Assembly (NCBI GenBank): GCA_018662225.1
Contig: JABJGO010000049.1
Coordinates: 18,444 to 82,443, forward strand
Length of the DNA stretch: 64,000 nt
Source of the DNA: Rhodospirillales bacterium
Lineage (GTDB): Bacteria > Pseudomonadota > Alphaproteobacteria > Rhodospirillales > Casp-alpha2
Direction: 5' to 3'
Shown: positions 27,811-38,211 of the stretch, in pieces
Numbering within the stretch: position 1 is the stretch's first letter
Layout of the letters: the number at the start of each line of letters is the position of its first letter
The notes under the pieces: generated by a model
What the model saw: only the letters and a program-made list of their open reading frames with translations
Databases searched by the model: none
What the model was told of the DNA's origin: nothing
Program-made: the position numbers and the translations under genes

Positions 27811-29091
27811 ATGAAAGTTCTTGTCGTTGGTTCTGGTGGACGCGAGCACTCTTTGTGCTGGGCAATAGCCAAATCGCCCAAATGCAAACGGCTGTATGCG
27901 GCCCCCGGCAATCCCGGCATGGCCCAGATGGCCGAATGTGTCGCTATTTCCGTGGATAAGCATGACGCCCTCGTTCAATTTGCCATGGACGAAGGCATCG
28001 AATTCGTTGTGGTCGGCCCGGAAGCCCCGCTGGTTGAGGGTTTGGTGGATAAGTTGGAAGCCGCGGGTATCAAGGCATTCGGCCCAAACAGTCGTGCCGC
28101 GATCCTTGAAGGATCAAAAGGATTTATGAAGGATCTGTGCGCCCGGTACTATATTCCGACCGCCGAATATCGCCGATTTGATGAACCCGATGCGGCGAAG
28201 GAATATATCTATTTGCATGATGTGCCGCTGGTGGTGAAGGCTGATGGCTTGGCTGCGGGCAAAGGTGTGATTATTTGCCGTAACAAACACGAAGCCAACG
28301 CGGCCATTGATCACGTGATGACGGAACTGGCATTTGGTGAACAGGCCGGTGCCGAAGTGGTTATCGAAGAATTTCTTGTGGGTGAGGAGGCCAGCTTTTT
28401 TGCTCTGGTGGATGGCGAGAACGCTGTCCCCATGATTGCGGCCCAGGACCATAAGCAGGTTTTTGATGGTGACGAAGGCCCCAATACAGGCGGTATGGGC
28501 GCCTATTCACCGGCCCCGGTGGTGGATCAAGCCATGACGGACCGGATCATGGCCGACATTATCCTGCCCACGGCCAAAGGTATGGTTGCCGAAGGCCGTC
28601 CTTACAAAGGGGTGCTATTCGCCGGGTTGATGATCACAGGGGATGGGCCCAAGCTAATTGAGCATAACGTGCGGTTCGGTGACCCGGAATGTCAGGTCAT
28701 GATGATGCGGCTTAAATCCGATATGCTTGAAGCCTTGTTGGCTTGCGCTGAGGGCCGCCTGAATAAGCTTAAACTGAAATGGCATGATGATGCAGCGCTG
28801 GCTGTTGTCATGGCCAGCAATGGCTATCCGGGGACCTACGAAAAAGGCAGCGTTATACACGGCATTGATAAGGCTGAAGAGATCGAAAATGCAGTTGTAT
28901 TCCATGCCGGCACTGACCGGGAGAATGGCGACTTGATCGCGACCGGGGGACGAGTATTAGGCGTCTGCGGGTTGGCAGGCACCGTGGCCAAGGCCAAAAC
29001 CCTGGCCTACAAGGCGGTTGTAAAGATCGACTGGCCGGGCGGATTTTGTCGCAGCGACATCGGATGGAAAGCCATCAAGAGAAAGAAATAG
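27811..29091 (+). CDS. purD: Phosphoribosylamine-glycine ligase
   Basis: The protein has 426 residues and joins glycine to phosphoribosylamine with ATP in purine synthesis. The N-terminal VLVVGSGGREHSLCWAI, the ATP-grasp segment VVKADGLAAGKGVIIC, the signature FGDPECQVMMMRL and EGPNTGGMGAYSPAP are all visible. The length equals that of the E. coli enzyme within a few residues. It is followed after 10 nt by a DUF1244 gene. Confidence 0.97.
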   Translation: MKVLVVGSGGREHSLCWAIAKSPKCKRLYAAPGNPGMAQMAECVAISVDKHDALVQFAMDEGIEFVVVGPEAPLVEGLVDKLEAAGIKAFGPNSRAAILEGSKGFMKDLCARYYIPTAEYRRFDEPDAAKEYIYLHDVPLVVKADGLAAGKGVIICRNKHEANAAIDHVMTELAFGEQAGAEVVIEEFLVGEEASFFALVDGENAVPMIAAQDHKQVFDGDEGPNTGGMGAYSPAPVVDQAMTDRIMADIILPTAKGMVAEGRPYKGVLFAGLMITGDGPKLIEHNVRFGDPECQVMMMRLKSDMLEALLACAEGRLNKLKLKWHDDAALAVVMASNGYPGTYEKGSVIHGIDKAEEIENAVVFHAGTDRENGDLIATGGRVLGVCGLAGTVAKAKTLAYKAVVKIDWPGGFCRSDIGWKAIKRKK

Positions 29092-29101
29092 GAGCACTGT
29101 T

Positions 29102-29419
29102 ATGGATGATCAAACACGATTGGAACTTGAAGCCGCGGCATTTCGCGGACTGGTCGCGCACCTGCAAAAACGCAAGGATGTTCAGAACATCGATATCATG
29201 AATTTGGCGGGATTCTGCCGAAACTGCCTGTCAAAATGGTACATTGCCGCCGCCAATGAACGGGGTGAAGAGGTCAGCTACGATGAAGCCCGCGAAATGG
29301 TCTATGGCATGACCTACGATGAGTGGAAATCAAACCATCAGGGCCCGGCTAACGAAGAACAGAAACGCCTGTTCGAAGAAACCAAGCCCCTACACGCCGA
29401 GATCAGCGGCCATAATTAA
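29102..29419 (+). CDS. DUF1244 family protein
   Basis: The protein has 105 residues and is small and soluble. It carries the family core MNLAGFCRNCLSKWYIAAA, followed by YDEAREMVYGMTYDEWKS. The family is common in proteobacteria and has no established function. It is probably co-transcribed with purD, 10 nt upstream, and is convergent with tadA, 3 bp away. Confidence 0.9.
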   Translation: MDDQTRLELEAAAFRGLVAHLQKRKDVQNIDIMNLAGFCRNCLSKWYIAAANERGEEVSYDEAREMVYGMTYDEWKSNHQGPANEEQKRLFEETKPLHAEISGHN

Positions 29420-29422
29420 GCT

Positions 29423-29869
29423 CTAGCGTCGGGCCTTGAAGAAATCCTTCAGGATGGTTGATGCTTCTTCTTCCGCCATGCCGCCGTAGACCTCCGGTGC
29501 GTGGTGGCAGGTGGGCTGGCGGAATATTTGCGGCCCGTGATCGACACCACCGCCTTTTGGGTCATAGGCGGCGAAATAAACCCGGCGCAGGCGGGCATTT
29601 GAAATCGCCGTGGCGCACATGGCGCAGGGCTCCAGCGTCACATATAAATCGCATTGTTCCAGCCGAGGCGAGCCTTGCGCGGCGCATGCTTCGCGGATCA
29701 CCAGCATTTCGGCATGGGCGGTTGGATCGTTCAGGTCTTCGGTTCGGTTGCCGTCCTGGGCCAGAATCTGACCGGACCTGGAATCGACGATAATCGCGCC
29801 CACCGGCACCTCGCCCCGGCTCATCGCTTCCCGGGCCTCGCTTAGCGCTATTTCCATGAAATCTGTCAT
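29423..29869 (-). CDS. tadA: tRNA-specific adenosine deaminase
   Basis: The protein has 148 residues from the ATG at 29869. A longer open frame up to 30199 runs across the rluB gene and is not credible. TadA converts adenosine 34 to inosine in the anticodon of tRNA-Arg(ACG). The zinc site is TAHAEM plus EPCAMC, with the catalytic glutamate in HAE. It stands divergent from rluB, and the tadA-rluB-rsmD arrangement is typical of alphaproteobacteria. Confidence 0.95.
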   Translation of the reverse strand: MTDFMEIALSEAREAMSRGEVPVGAIIVDSRSGQILAQDGNRTEDLNDPTAHAEMLVIREACAAQGSPRLEQCDLYVTLEPCAMCATAISNARLRRVYFAAYDPKGGGVDHGPQIFRQPTCHHAPEVYGGMAEEEASTILKDFFKARR

Positions 29870-29969
29870 GTGAGCACCGTGCCCGGCAATGGAAACAGGG
29901 TCAAGTATAGCACCATGACAGGGGCATGATGACCTGTTATGGTCCGCGTCCCTTGAGGAGAATTTTTGA

Positions 29970-30737
29970 ATGAACAAGCGCGCCAATCCACCTAAAGACA
30001 GTACGCCGGAAAAAGGTGAGCGAATTGCCAAGGTCATGGCTCGCGCCGGTCTGTGTTCACGCCGGGAGGCTGAGCGATGGATCGAGGGTGGTCGCGTTGC
30101 TGTGGATGGTAACATCCTGGAATCGCCAGCTTTCACCGTCACCAGCGCCAACTCTATTGCGGTCGATGGCAAAGTGATAGCAGGACGCACGGAAACCAAG
30201 CTGTGGCGTTATCACAAACCGCCGGGGTTGCTGGTCAGCAATAATGATCCGGAAGGCCGCCCCACCATCTTCGAGCGTTTACCACAGTACCTGCCACGTG
30301 TGGTTACGGTGGGCAGGCTTGATATGAATTCAGAAGGCCTGTTGTTGCTCACCAACGATGGTGAGCTTGCCCGCTTTATGGAACGGCCTGACACCGGTTG
30401 GGTCAGACAGTACCGGGTTCGGGTCAATAGCCGGGTGAACGAGAAATCGCTGGAAAAGCTGGCGAAGGGCATCACGGTATCGGGTATCCGGTATGGCTCG
30501 ATCAAGGCGTCGCTGGACCGTCAACAAGGTGCCAATGCGTGGCTGAACATGTCGCTGACCGAGGGCAAAAACCGGGAAATCCGGAAAGTTCTTGAACATA
30601 TGGATATGCCCGTATCACGACTGATCCGCGTAACCTATGGCCCGTTTCAGCTGGGTAAAATGGAACGGGGTCAGGTGGAAGAAACAGGCCGACGCATGCT
30701 GAAAGACAGCGTGCCCAAAGATTTCGACTTGGGCTAA
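29970..30737 (+). CDS. rluB: rRNA pseudouridine synthase, RsuA/RluB family
   Basis: The protein has 255 residues. An N-terminal S4 RNA-binding domain (MARAGLCSRREAERWIEGG) is followed by the catalytic domain with the active-site aspartate in VGRLDMNSEGLLLLTNDG. The C-terminal EGKNREIRKVLEHM is a family signature. RluB modifies U2605 of 23S rRNA, and RsuA modifies 16S rRNA. The assignment to RluB is from gene order and length. It is separated from rsmD by 3 nt, indicating an operon. Confidence 0.88.
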   Translation: MNKRANPPKDSTPEKGERIAKVMARAGLCSRREAERWIEGGRVAVDGNILESPAFTVTSANSIAVDGKVIAGRTETKLWRYHKPPGLLVSNNDPEGRPTIFERLPQYLPRVVTVGRLDMNSEGLLLLTNDGELARFMERPDTGWVRQYRVRVNSRVNEKSLEKLAKGITVSGIRYGSIKASLDRQQGANAWLNMSLTEGKNREIRKVLEHMDMPVSRLIRVTYGPFQLGKMERGQVEETGRRMLKDSVPKDFDLG

Positions 30738-30740
30738 CTC

Positions 30741-31304
30741 ATGCGTATCGTGGGCGGCAATTTAAAAGGACGAACCATCAAGGCACCGGCGGGCGCTGAC
30801 GTGCGGCCCACGTCGGACCGGGCACGGGAATCCTTGTTCAATGTGTTGCTCAATGGGCGTAATGCCATTGACTTGAATGGCGCCAGGGTTCTGGACGTGT
30901 TTGCCGGTACCGGCGCGCTGGGACTGGAGGCGCTGTCACGTGGAGCGGCGCATGCTGTGTTTGTGGATAACAACCGACCGTCCATCGCTTGTATCAAAGG
31001 CAATGCTGAAACCTTCAACGTCACAGGTGATATCAGCATTATAAGCGGCGATGCCCGCACGGTCGGAAAGCCTCCGCCTGTTCTGGGTGCGGGTGCGGAT
31101 GTGGTTTTTCTGGACCCGCCCTATAAACAGGATCTGGTAATACCCAGTCTGGAGCGATTGGTGGATCAGGGCTGGGTTAGCGCTGATTGTATGGTTATCG
31201 CAGAAACCGAAGCGGATTATGAATTGCCACGGGTAGCAGGATTTGATGACGTGGATAGCCGCAAGTACGGTGCGGCGCGCATAACATTCCTACGCCGCGT
31301 CTAG
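30741..31304 (+). CDS. rsmD: 16S rRNA (guanine966-N2)-methyltransferase
   Basis: The protein has 187 residues. N-terminal MRIVGGNLKGRTIKAP, then RPTSDRARESLFNVL, the S-adenosylmethionine loop VFAGTGALGLEALSRGA, and the catalytic DPPY in VFLDPPYKQDL identify RsmD. It methylates G966 in 16S rRNA. Its TAG stop is the first three bases of a 24-bp-arm inverted repeat shared with the mutL stop. Confidence 0.95.
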   Translation: MRIVGGNLKGRTIKAPAGADVRPTSDRARESLFNVLLNGRNAIDLNGARVLDVFAGTGALGLEALSRGAAHAVFVDNNRPSIACIKGNAETFNVTGDISIISGDARTVGKPPPVLGAGADVVFLDPPYKQDLVIPSLERLVDQGWVSADCMVIAETEADYELPRVAGFDDVDSRKYGAARITFLRRV

Positions 31305-31372
31305 AGCCTAGTCCTATCTTATAGGCTCATCTGCCGTCATCAAATGGGCCTATAAGATAGGACTAGGCTCTA
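31302..31372. terminator. Perfect inverted repeat carrying both convergent stop codons, likely bidirectional terminator
   Basis: The arms at 31302-31325 and 31349-31372 are exact reverse complements over 24 bp. Five more pairs, one of them G-T, extend into the loop, leaving about 13 unpaired bases. The left arm begins with the rsmD stop codon and the right arm ends with the mutL stop codon. There is no T run on either strand. The hairpin would form in transcripts of both strands and could end or stabilise both messages. Confidence 0.7.
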
Positions 31373-33190
31373 ACGGCGACCAAACAGCTTTTCAATATCG
31401 TGTAATTTCAATTCCACATAGGTAGGGCGGCCGTGGCTGCACTGACCGGAATGGGGGGTCGCTTCCATTTCACGCAATAGGGTGTTCATTTCGTCACCGT
31501 TCAGCAACCGCCCGGCGCGGATACTACTATGGCAGGCCATGGTGGCGCACACGTCGCCGAGGCTATCTTTCAGGGCCAGCGTTTCATCCGACTCGGCCAG
31601 ATCATCGGCCAGATTGCGGATCAGGGATTTAATATCCATTTCACCCAGCAGGGCTGGTGTTTCGCGCACCACAATGGTGCCCGGTCCAAATTGTTCGATC
31701 ACCAGGCCCAGTTCCGCCAGTTCATCGGCGCGGGCGATAAGTCGGTCCACGGAAGGTTCATCCAGATCGACCACCTCGGGGATCAGTAATCCCTGACGCG
31801 CCACACCGTCTTGTTCCAACGCATTTTTGATCCGTTCATGGACCAGGCGTTCATGGGCCGCATGTTGGTCCACAATGACGATACCATCGGCTGTCTGGGC
31901 GACCACATAGGTGGCGTGAAGCTGCGCCCGCGCGACGCCTAACGGGTATTCGGGCATTTCCATTTCATGCACAACGCCATCGGCGTCCACATGTTCCATT
32001 GTCCGAGCTGTGGGTGTGGTGCTCAGGTGGGGCAGGGGTTGGTGATATTCTGTGCTGCGTTCAGCCAGCTGCGGGCTGTAAGAAGCGCCACCACCACTAC
32101 CCCCAGGCCACGATGCTAAACCGGAGCCGGGTCGGAATGCGCCGAGCGCCGAATTGGATACGGTGGTGGAGGCCCGGTGTCCGGCATCCGCGAGGGCGTG
32201 TTTCAGGGCGCTAACGATCAGGCCGCGAACCAATCCAGCATCGCGAAAACGAACTTCGGTTTTGGCCGGGTGCACATTCACATCAACGGCCCCCGGTGGC
32301 ACGTCTAGAAACAGTGCCACCATGGGATAGCGATCAGACGCCAGAAAATCTCGATAGGCACCGCGCAAAGCCCCAACCAGCAACTTGTCGCGCACCGGTC
32401 GACCGTTTACGAACAGGAATTGCATGGCCGCATTGCCCCGGTTCAGGGTTGGTAACGATGCATAACCGGTCAGCTGTACATTCTCTCGCACAGCCTCAAT
32501 GAGCATGGCATTGTCAGCAAATTCACGCCCCATGATGGCGGTGAGACGGTCCAGCCGCGCGGCAAACAATTCGCCCTGTTCCCGTCCCTGGGCCGGTGAA
32601 AGATTGATAACGGTGCGATTGCCGTCGGATAAGGTGAAGCCAATTTCGGGATGCGCCATGGCCAGCCGATTGACGATTTCGACCGCATGGTTTTGCTCTG
32701 TTCGAGGCGTCTTCAAAAACTTGAGCCGGGCCGGTGTGGCGTAAAACAGATCGCGCACCTCAACCCGGGTGCCCTTGGTACGGCCGGCGGGTTCAGGCCC
32801 TTTGCGCGTGCCGCCTTCAACGGAAAGCGCCCAGCCATCATTTGATCCATCGGCGCGCGATACGATACTCAGCCGCGCCACGCCACCGATTGAAGGCAGC
32901 GCCTCACCCCGAAAACCAAGCGTCGCAATATGGATCAGGTCATCATCGGGCAACTTGGATGTGGCGTGACGTTGTACACACAAGGCGATTTCATCACCCG
33001 ACATACCGATCCCATCATCGTCGATTGAGATCAACGTCTGGCCACCATCGCGGATAACAATATCAATGTTTCTGGCCCCGGCATCGATGCTGTTTTCCAC
33101 CAGTTCCTTGACCACGGAGGCCGGTCGTTCGACAACCTCACCGGCGGCAATCCGATTGACCAGCGTTTCGGGTAACAGGCGAAGGGTCAT
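31370..33190 (-). CDS. mutL: DNA mismatch repair protein MutL
   Basis: The protein has 606 residues. The N-terminal GHKL ATPase has [26 protein letters not shown] and ATSKL. The C-terminal half carries [12 protein letters not shown], which matches the endonuclease motif DQHA(X)2E(X)4E, and QCSHGRP near the end. MutL with this motif nicks DNA itself, as in bacteria without MutH, so mismatch repair here is likely MutH-independent. The start overlaps the pgi stop by 4 nt. Confidence 0.96.
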   Translation of the reverse strand: MTLRLLPETLVNRIAAGEVVERPASVVKELVENSIDAGARNIDIVIRDGGQTLISIDDDGIGMSGDEIALCVQRHATSKLPDDDLIHIATLGFRGEALPSIGGVARLSIVSRADGSNDGWALSVEGGTRKGPEPAGRTKGTRVEVRDLFYATPARLKFLKTPRTEQNHAVEIVNRLAMAHPEIGFTLSDGNRTVINLSPAQGREQGELFAARLDRLTAIMGREFADNAMLIEAVRENVQLTGYASLPTLNRGNAAMQFLFVNGRPVRDKLLVGALRGAYRDFLASDRYPMVALFLDVPPGAVDVNVHPAKTEVRFRDAGLVRGLIVSALKHALADAGHRASTTVSNSALGAFRPGSGLASWPGGSGGGASYSPQLAERSTEYHQPLPHLSTTPTARTMEHVDADGVVHEMEMPEYPLGVARAQLHATYVVAQTADGIVIVDQHAAHERLVHERIKNALEQDGVARQGLLIPEVVDLDEPSVDRLIARADELAELGLVIEQFGPGTIVVRETPALLGEMDIKSLIRNLADDLAESDETLALKDSLGDVCATMACHSSIRAGRLLNGDEMNTLLREMEATPHSGQCSHGRPTYVELKLHDIEKLFGRR

Positions 33191-34794
33191 GGCTGTTGGC
33201 GGTTTTTCAGAAATCGATTGATGAGCCCGTTGGTGGATGAATCGTGGCGGGTTACCGTACCACCATGGGTGAAATCATCCATGATGGTGCCGGCTAACTG
33301 CTTGCCCAGTTCAACACCCCACTGATCAAACGGGTTGATGCCCCAAACAACACTCTGCGTAAAAACCTTGTGTTCATATAACGCCAACAGCATGCCCAGG
33401 TTTTCTGGATTTAACGATTCTAGCAAAATAGTCGTGCTGGGCCGATTGCCTGGACAGACCCGTTCCTCGTGGCCTTCATCATCCGGCGCTTTCCAGCCCA
33501 GCATCAGGGCTTCAGACTGAGCAAACAGATTGGCCAGCAGGTGATGATGGTGGATGCCGCTACCATGGTCATTGCGCAGGCAGCCGATGAAATCAGCCGA
33601 TACGGGTCGTGTACCCTGATGAACGGCTTGAAAGAACGTGTGCTGTGCATCGGTACCGGACATGCCGAAAATGATGGGGGCTGTGTCCCATTCCAGCGGG
33701 TGACCGCCCCGATCAACGCTTTTACCCGTGCTTTCCATTTCAAGTTGTTGAATATGTGATGGTAGACCATCCAGCCGGTCGTCGTAGGGCAATACGGCAT
33801 GGGCAGACATGCCTTGATAATTGGCATTCCAGATACCGACCAGGGCGAGCAAGACCGGTATGTTGCTTTCCAGCGGTGCCGATCTGAAATGCTCATCCAT
33901 GCAACGGGCGCCATCCAGAAAGCGATTGAACCGGTCCATGCCGGCGCTCAGCGCGATCGGCAGACCCACAGCAGACCATAGTGAGAATCGGCCGCCAATC
34001 CAGGGCCAGAATGCCAGAACGTTGTCGTCAGTAATGCCGAACTTCTGCGCCCTGTCTGGTCTGGCCGTCACGGCGACAAGATGGCGATGTATTTCGTCTT
34101 CGGGCAAGCTATCCAACAACCAGAACTTGGTCGTTTCGGCATTGGTCAGCGTTTCCAGCGTGGTGAAGCTTTTGGAGACAATGATCACGAGCGTCGTTGC
34201 CCGGTTCAGACCTCGCAAGGTCGGCATCAAGGCGGCCGCATCCACATTGGATACAAAATGAATGTTTGGCCCTAAATCGTCATGCGATCCCAAGGCATGA
34301 ACCGCTGTGGCCGGGCCTAGAATCGATCCGCCGATACCGATGTGAATAACATCTGTTATCGGCTTTCCTGTGGCCCCTAACCACCGGCCATCGCGTATAC
34401 GGTCAACCATATCGGTCATTTGGTGATGGCTACGCGCGACGGCCTCACGAATATTCTCGCCGTCAACCATCAGGGCCGGACCCGATGGATCACGTAGGGC
34501 CACGTGCAGAGCCGGGCGGTTCTCAGACGTATTCACGATGCCACCCTCAAACATCTTGTCGCGCCAGGATTCTAGCCCAACACCGTGGGCCAAACTAATA
34601 AGCGTACTCAGAACGTCGTTATCAATTTGGTTTTTCGAGAAATCGACGAACAGACCCTCAAGCGTGTGAGAAAATCGATCGAATCGTTCCGGGTCTTCGT
34701 CAAACAGGCTTGTAGTGCGCACGTGGCTCAGGCGCTTTGCGTGTTCAACAAGCAAATCCCGGTTCGATTGTGCGCTGGTGCTTTTATGATGCAT
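33187..34794 (-). CDS. pgi: Glucose-6-phosphate isomerase
   Basis: The protein has 535 residues, close to the 549 of E. coli Pgi. The sugar-phosphate motifs [11 protein letters not shown] and [14 protein letters not shown] and the signature [16 protein letters not shown] are present, as is the C-terminal [16 protein letters not shown]. It interconverts glucose 6-phosphate and fructose 6-phosphate. It lies upstream of mutL on the same strand with overlapping ends, so the two are co-transcribed. Confidence 0.97.
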   Translation of the reverse strand: MHHKSTSAQSNRDLLVEHAKRLSHVRTTSLFDEDPERFDRFSHTLEGLFVDFSKNQIDNDVLSTLISLAHGVGLESWRDKMFEGGIVNTSENRPALHVALRDPSGPALMVDGENIREAVARSHHQMTDMVDRIRDGRWLGATGKPITDVIHIGIGGSILGPATAVHALGSHDDLGPNIHFVSNVDAAALMPTLRGLNRATTLVIIVSKSFTTLETLTNAETTKFWLLDSLPEDEIHRHLVAVTARPDRAQKFGITDDNVLAFWPWIGGRFSLWSAVGLPIALSAGMDRFNRFLDGARCMDEHFRSAPLESNIPVLLALVGIWNANYQGMSAHAVLPYDDRLDGLPSHIQQLEMESTGKSVDRGGHPLEWDTAPIIFGMSGTDAQHTFFQAVHQGTRPVSADFIGCLRNDHGSGIHHHHLLANLFAQSEALMLGWKAPDDEGHEERVCPGNRPSTTILLESLNPENLGMLLALYEHKVFTQSVVWGINPFDQWGVELGKQLAGTIMDDFTHGGTVTRHDSSTNGLINRFLKNRQQP

Positions 34795-34861
34795 TCAAGA
34801 AAACTAGCAGAACGAACCTTTGGCAACCACCCCGTGCGCCAAGTGGTTAAAACAAGCGGGT

Positions 34862-36181
34862 TTATTGACTATCATCAAGGCCTGCCGGTTGCCCAACCAC
34901 CACAAATGTAAGCGAATCGGGGTTCAGTAACTGTCGTGCGACCCGGTTAACATCGGCGAGGGTTACCTGCTCGATATAACTGTTACGGCGTTCAAAATAG
35001 GTCGAACCCAGGTCTTCCATTTGAATGCCCAGCAACATGTTGGCAATGGCACCGTTGGATGAGAACCGTAAGGGATATGATCCCGTCAGATAGGTTTTAG
35101 CATTTTCCAGCTCTGTGGTGGACAATCCGTTGCTCGCGGCCAGCCGCCATTGATCCCGAATGACGCTAATGGTCTCAGGCACTCGCTCATTTGCCGTACC
35201 TGCCCCACCGACGATCAGCGCGGCATGATCATAGGGCGACAGGTAGCTGTAGGCGGAATAAGCCAGCCCGCGTTTTTCGCGAACTTCGTTATATAGCCGT
35301 GAGGTAAGCCCGCCACCGCCCAGCACATAGTTCAAAACGTAGGCCGCATAGAAATCCGGATGCGCGCGATCAAGCCCTTGTTGGGCAAAGATTACCGCAC
35401 TTTGCGGTACCGCCAGATCGGTTACGTAAACAGTGCCATCCAGACTTGCATCGGCCTGTGGCAATGCCCACGCACCGGACTGTTCAGGCAGGCCTCCAAA
35501 AATATCATCCAGAACCTGTTTCAGTTCACTGGCCGTGATGTCACCGGTGACACCAATATACAAATTGTTCCGGGCAAAACGGCGAGAAACGAAATCCCGC
35601 ATGGCACCAGCGGTGATGGCAGAAACGCTTTCTGTCGTGCCATCGCTGGCTTTGGCGTAGGCGTGCCCGGTAAATAATTTCCTGAACAGGGCTTCACCAG
35701 CAATGCTATCCGGGTCCTGTGATTTTTGTCGAAGGTTGGCCAGTATCTGGCTGCGGATGCGTTCTACAGGCTCGTCATCAAAGCGGGGTTCTGTCAGGGC
35801 CAGCCGCAGCATCTGAAAGGCTTCGGCTTTGTTCTGACTTAAGGTTGTGAGGGTGCCACGAAAGGTATCCATACCCGAACTGAAGCTTAAGCGGATGGAC
35901 AAGTCTTCCAGCTGGCCCTGAAACGCCTGGCTATCCATGTCACCGGCACCTTCATCGATCAGGCCCGACACCATATTGGCCAGCCCTTCCACGCCATCCG
36001 GGTCGAGCGCGCTGCCCCCCCGAAAAGCGATGCGGAAGGCAATGATAGGGTTGGCATGATCTTCAACCAGTAACGCCTTGATGCCCGTGGGGCTGACGAT
36101 TTCCTGTACTTCTACGGCCTTTGCCGGCGTGGCGTTGCTGATCAGCATGGCGGTGAGGATAAAAGCAAATAGCCTATTCAT
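34862..36181 (-). CDS. M16-family peptidase subunit, probably non-catalytic, secreted
   Basis: The protein has 439 residues. The true start is the ATG at 36181 (MNRLFAFILTAML), which overlaps the stop of the upstream M16 gene by 8 nt. A longer open frame to 36385 runs across that gene and is rejected. A signal peptide ends near AKA (residue 22). The region equivalent to the zinc site reads DGVEGLANMVSGLIDEGAGD, without HxxEH, while the C-terminal YVLGGGGLTSRLYNEVREKRGLAYS is well conserved. In such pairs the inactive subunit usually partners a catalytic one. Confidence 0.9.
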   Translation of the reverse strand: MNRLFAFILTAMLISNATPAKAVEVQEIVSPTGIKALLVEDHANPIIAFRIAFRGGSALDPDGVEGLANMVSGLIDEGAGDMDSQAFQGQLEDLSIRLSFSSGMDTFRGTLTTLSQNKAEAFQMLRLALTEPRFDDEPVERIRSQILANLRQKSQDPDSIAGEALFRKLFTGHAYAKASDGTTESVSAITAGAMRDFVSRRFARNNLYIGVTGDITASELKQVLDDIFGGLPEQSGAWALPQADASLDGTVYVTDLAVPQSAVIFAQQGLDRAHPDFYAAYVLNYVLGGGGLTSRLYNEVREKRGLAYSAYSYLSPYDHAALIVGGAGTANERVPETISVIRDQWRLAASNGLSTTELENAKTYLTGSYPLRFSSNGAIANMLLGIQMEDLGSTYFERRNSYIEQVTLADVNRVARQLLNPDSLTFVVVGQPAGLDDSQ

Positions 36182-37553
36182 TGGGCAACTCACTGGACAA
36201 TAACTTTGCTGACACCGAATTGTTCTTGTTGAATACGAATCCGGCGGCTTTTTGTACGTCTGCCAACGCCACTTGCGCAATACGGTCGGGCCAGGATTCC
36301 ACGTCTTCAATGGTTTGGCCGGATGTGAGTGCCGCACCCAGGACCCTTGGTGCAGTGGATAGAGAATCGCGTGCATAAATAGCACTGGCCATCATGGATC
36401 GCACCGACCGGCTCAATTCATCTTCGGATATGCCCTGGTCGATGACCTTGCTCACTTCGGCTTCCACCGCCGCAATAAGGGTCGCAAATTCAACGCCGGG
36501 TTGGGGGCTGGCATATACAGAGAACCGCCCCGGCCCCAGATTGCCGGGATCGTAGTAGGCACCCGCGCTAATCGCTAATTTCTGCTCAATCACCAGGGAT
36601 CGGTACAAGCGACTGGTCGCACCGCCGCCCAACACATCAGCCAGGATTTCCAAAGGATAGGCCTGTGACGTATCACCGGTTACATAGCTTGGTGCCAGAT
36701 AGACCTGTTGCCATGACGGTTGGCGTACGCGGGCATCCCGATAGGTGACGTAGCGTTCTGCGCGGTGTGGCGGCTCGGTTGGTCGCGCCCGTGCAGGCGT
36801 CGCGGCCACTGGAATAGTCCCATAGTATTGTTCGGCCAACGGCTGTAACTCGGCAGCAGAAATATCACCAGCAACGATGAGGATCGCATTATTGGGCGCG
36901 TACCAGCGGCGGTAGAAGCCAATAATGGCGTCTTGATCCAACTGCTGAATTTCGTGTTCCCAGCCGATAATAGGACGTCGGTAGGGGTGGTTGAGGAACA
37001 ATGCCGCGTTGACCTGTTCACGTAACAGGGCGGACGGGTTATTGTCTGTTCTTGACCGGCGTTCTTCCAGAACCACCAGACGCTCCGTATCGATGTCTTC
37101 GCTGGATAAAACCAGATTGGTCATGCGATCGGCTTCCATCCCCATCACAAGTTCCAGCCGGTCACGGGCAACGGTTTGAAAGTATCCGGTGTAGTCGTAT
37201 GAGGTGAATGCATTTTCCTGGCCGCCATTTCGGGCCAGAATTTTTGAAAATTCGCCATTCGGGTACGACGGCGTGCCCTTGAACATCAGGTGTTCCAGAA
37301 AATGCGCCACACCGGATTCGCCCGGGCCTTCATCTGCGGCACCGACTTTGTACCAAACCATATGGGTGACAACGGGGACGCGAGGGTTGGAGACCACAAC
37401 CACCTGCATGCCGTTATCCAGCATGAAGGTCTCAGGGCTGAATACGGTGGCTGAGGCGGTTTGCGTGAACAAGACCAGCCCGGCAATGACGCCCAAGACG
37501 AAGCCGATAAGATTACGCCCGCGGGCTATTTTCTGGTGTGCTGATTTCCACAT
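36174..37553 (-). CDS. M16-family zinc peptidase, secreted
   Basis: The protein has 459 residues with an N-terminal signal or anchor segment (about 14-36, GFVLGVIAGLVLF). The inverted zinc motif HFLEHLMFKG (HxxEH) and the downstream glutamate region (DTERLVVLEERR) are present, as is the C-terminal LGGGATSRLYRSLV. This is the active partner of the overlapping downstream gene. The two genes follow DUF3035, lspA and ileS on the minus strand, although transcription of the unit starts here or further upstream. The substrate is unknown; members degrade peptides in the periplasm. Confidence 0.92.
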   Translation of the reverse strand: MWKSAHQKIARGRNLIGFVLGVIAGLVLFTQTASATVFSPETFMLDNGMQVVVVSNPRVPVVTHMVWYKVGAADEGPGESGVAHFLEHLMFKGTPSYPNGEFSKILARNGGQENAFTSYDYTGYFQTVARDRLELVMGMEADRMTNLVLSSEDIDTERLVVLEERRSRTDNNPSALLREQVNAALFLNHPYRRPIIGWEHEIQQLDQDAIIGFYRRWYAPNNAILIVAGDISAAELQPLAEQYYGTIPVAATPARARPTEPPHRAERYVTYRDARVRQPSWQQVYLAPSYVTGDTSQAYPLEILADVLGGGATSRLYRSLVIEQKLAISAGAYYDPGNLGPGRFSVYASPQPGVEFATLIAAVEAEVSKVIDQGISEDELSRSVRSMMASAIYARDSLSTAPRVLGAALTSGQTIEDVESWPDRIAQVALADVQKAAGFVFNKNNSVSAKLLSSELPNE

Positions 37554-37656
37554 GATCCGGACGGTAGGCTGCTATATTGTTTTGGTGAAAGTTTGATCAG
37601 GGTGTCCCCACAATGCAGCAAAATTATGGCAAGGCAGCAGGGGGCAGATGGCAGTT

Positions 37657-38211
37657 CTATTCGAACAGGCCTTCCAGAACGCCATCCTGTTTTTTCTTGA
37701 TCGTGGGTACTTCGCCGGTATTGATGGGTTGGCCCAAAGCCTGATTTTCCTGAATCCGCTTTGTTTCTTCATCTGCATCAACGGCAGATCCGTATTCAGT
37801 GGGCGTCTGCCAGAAAATAATGGATTCCATTACCGTTTGGTCTTCTTGTGCCAGGACAGATGATTCCTGATTGATCAGTTGGCGAATAGACGGGTCGGCA
37901 TCGTTGGCACCGGTATTCTGCAACAAGGCCTGAATGCCCGGTGTTGTTGGTTGCGCGGTGCCACTTTGTGATGATGTGGTGCCCAGAATAGCTTGTTCCG
38001 CGATATCGCGCGGGTTCACGTCTTGCGGACGTTCACTGCCGGGGGTCGGTACGCTGAGGTTGTATTCCGGTGGTATGGTCAGGGGGGCGCGGGTATAGAC
38101 CGCGAACTCATCCGGGGCCTGCTTGCTCGGGATCAGGGCCTCGCGAGCATTGGAGCACGCGGTAACCGCGGCTACAGCAAATATTGAAACGATGATACGG
38201 GGTACGCTCAT
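37657..38211 (-). CDS. DUF3035 lipoprotein, BamF-like
   Basis: The protein has 184 residues. A lipoprotein signal ends in AVTAC, with the lipidated cysteine at about residue 19. The next segment APLTIPPEYNLSVPTPG is the DUF3035 core. In Caulobacter a DUF3035-type lipoprotein (BamF) was reported as a subunit of the outer membrane assembly complex, so that role is plausible. The gene overlaps lspA by 4 nt, and the signal peptidase encoded there would process this lipoprotein. Confidence 0.85.
   Translation of the reverse strand: MSVPRIIVSIFAVAAVTACSNAREALIPSKQAPDEFAVYTRAPLTIPPEYNLSVPTPGSERPQDVNPRDIAEQAILGTTSSQSGTAQPTTPGIQALLQNTGANDADPSIRQLINQESSVLAQEDQTVMESIIFWQTPTEYGSAVDADEETKRIQENQALGQPINTGEVPTIKKKQDGVLEGLFE

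Noticed and set aside
29423..30199. Long N-terminal extension of tadA
   Set aside because: The extension runs antisense through rluB. The start at 29869 fits the family and the open intergenic gap.
34862..36385. N-terminal extension of the second M16 gene
   Set aside because: It overlaps the end of the upstream M16 gene. The start at 36181 is followed directly by a signal peptide.
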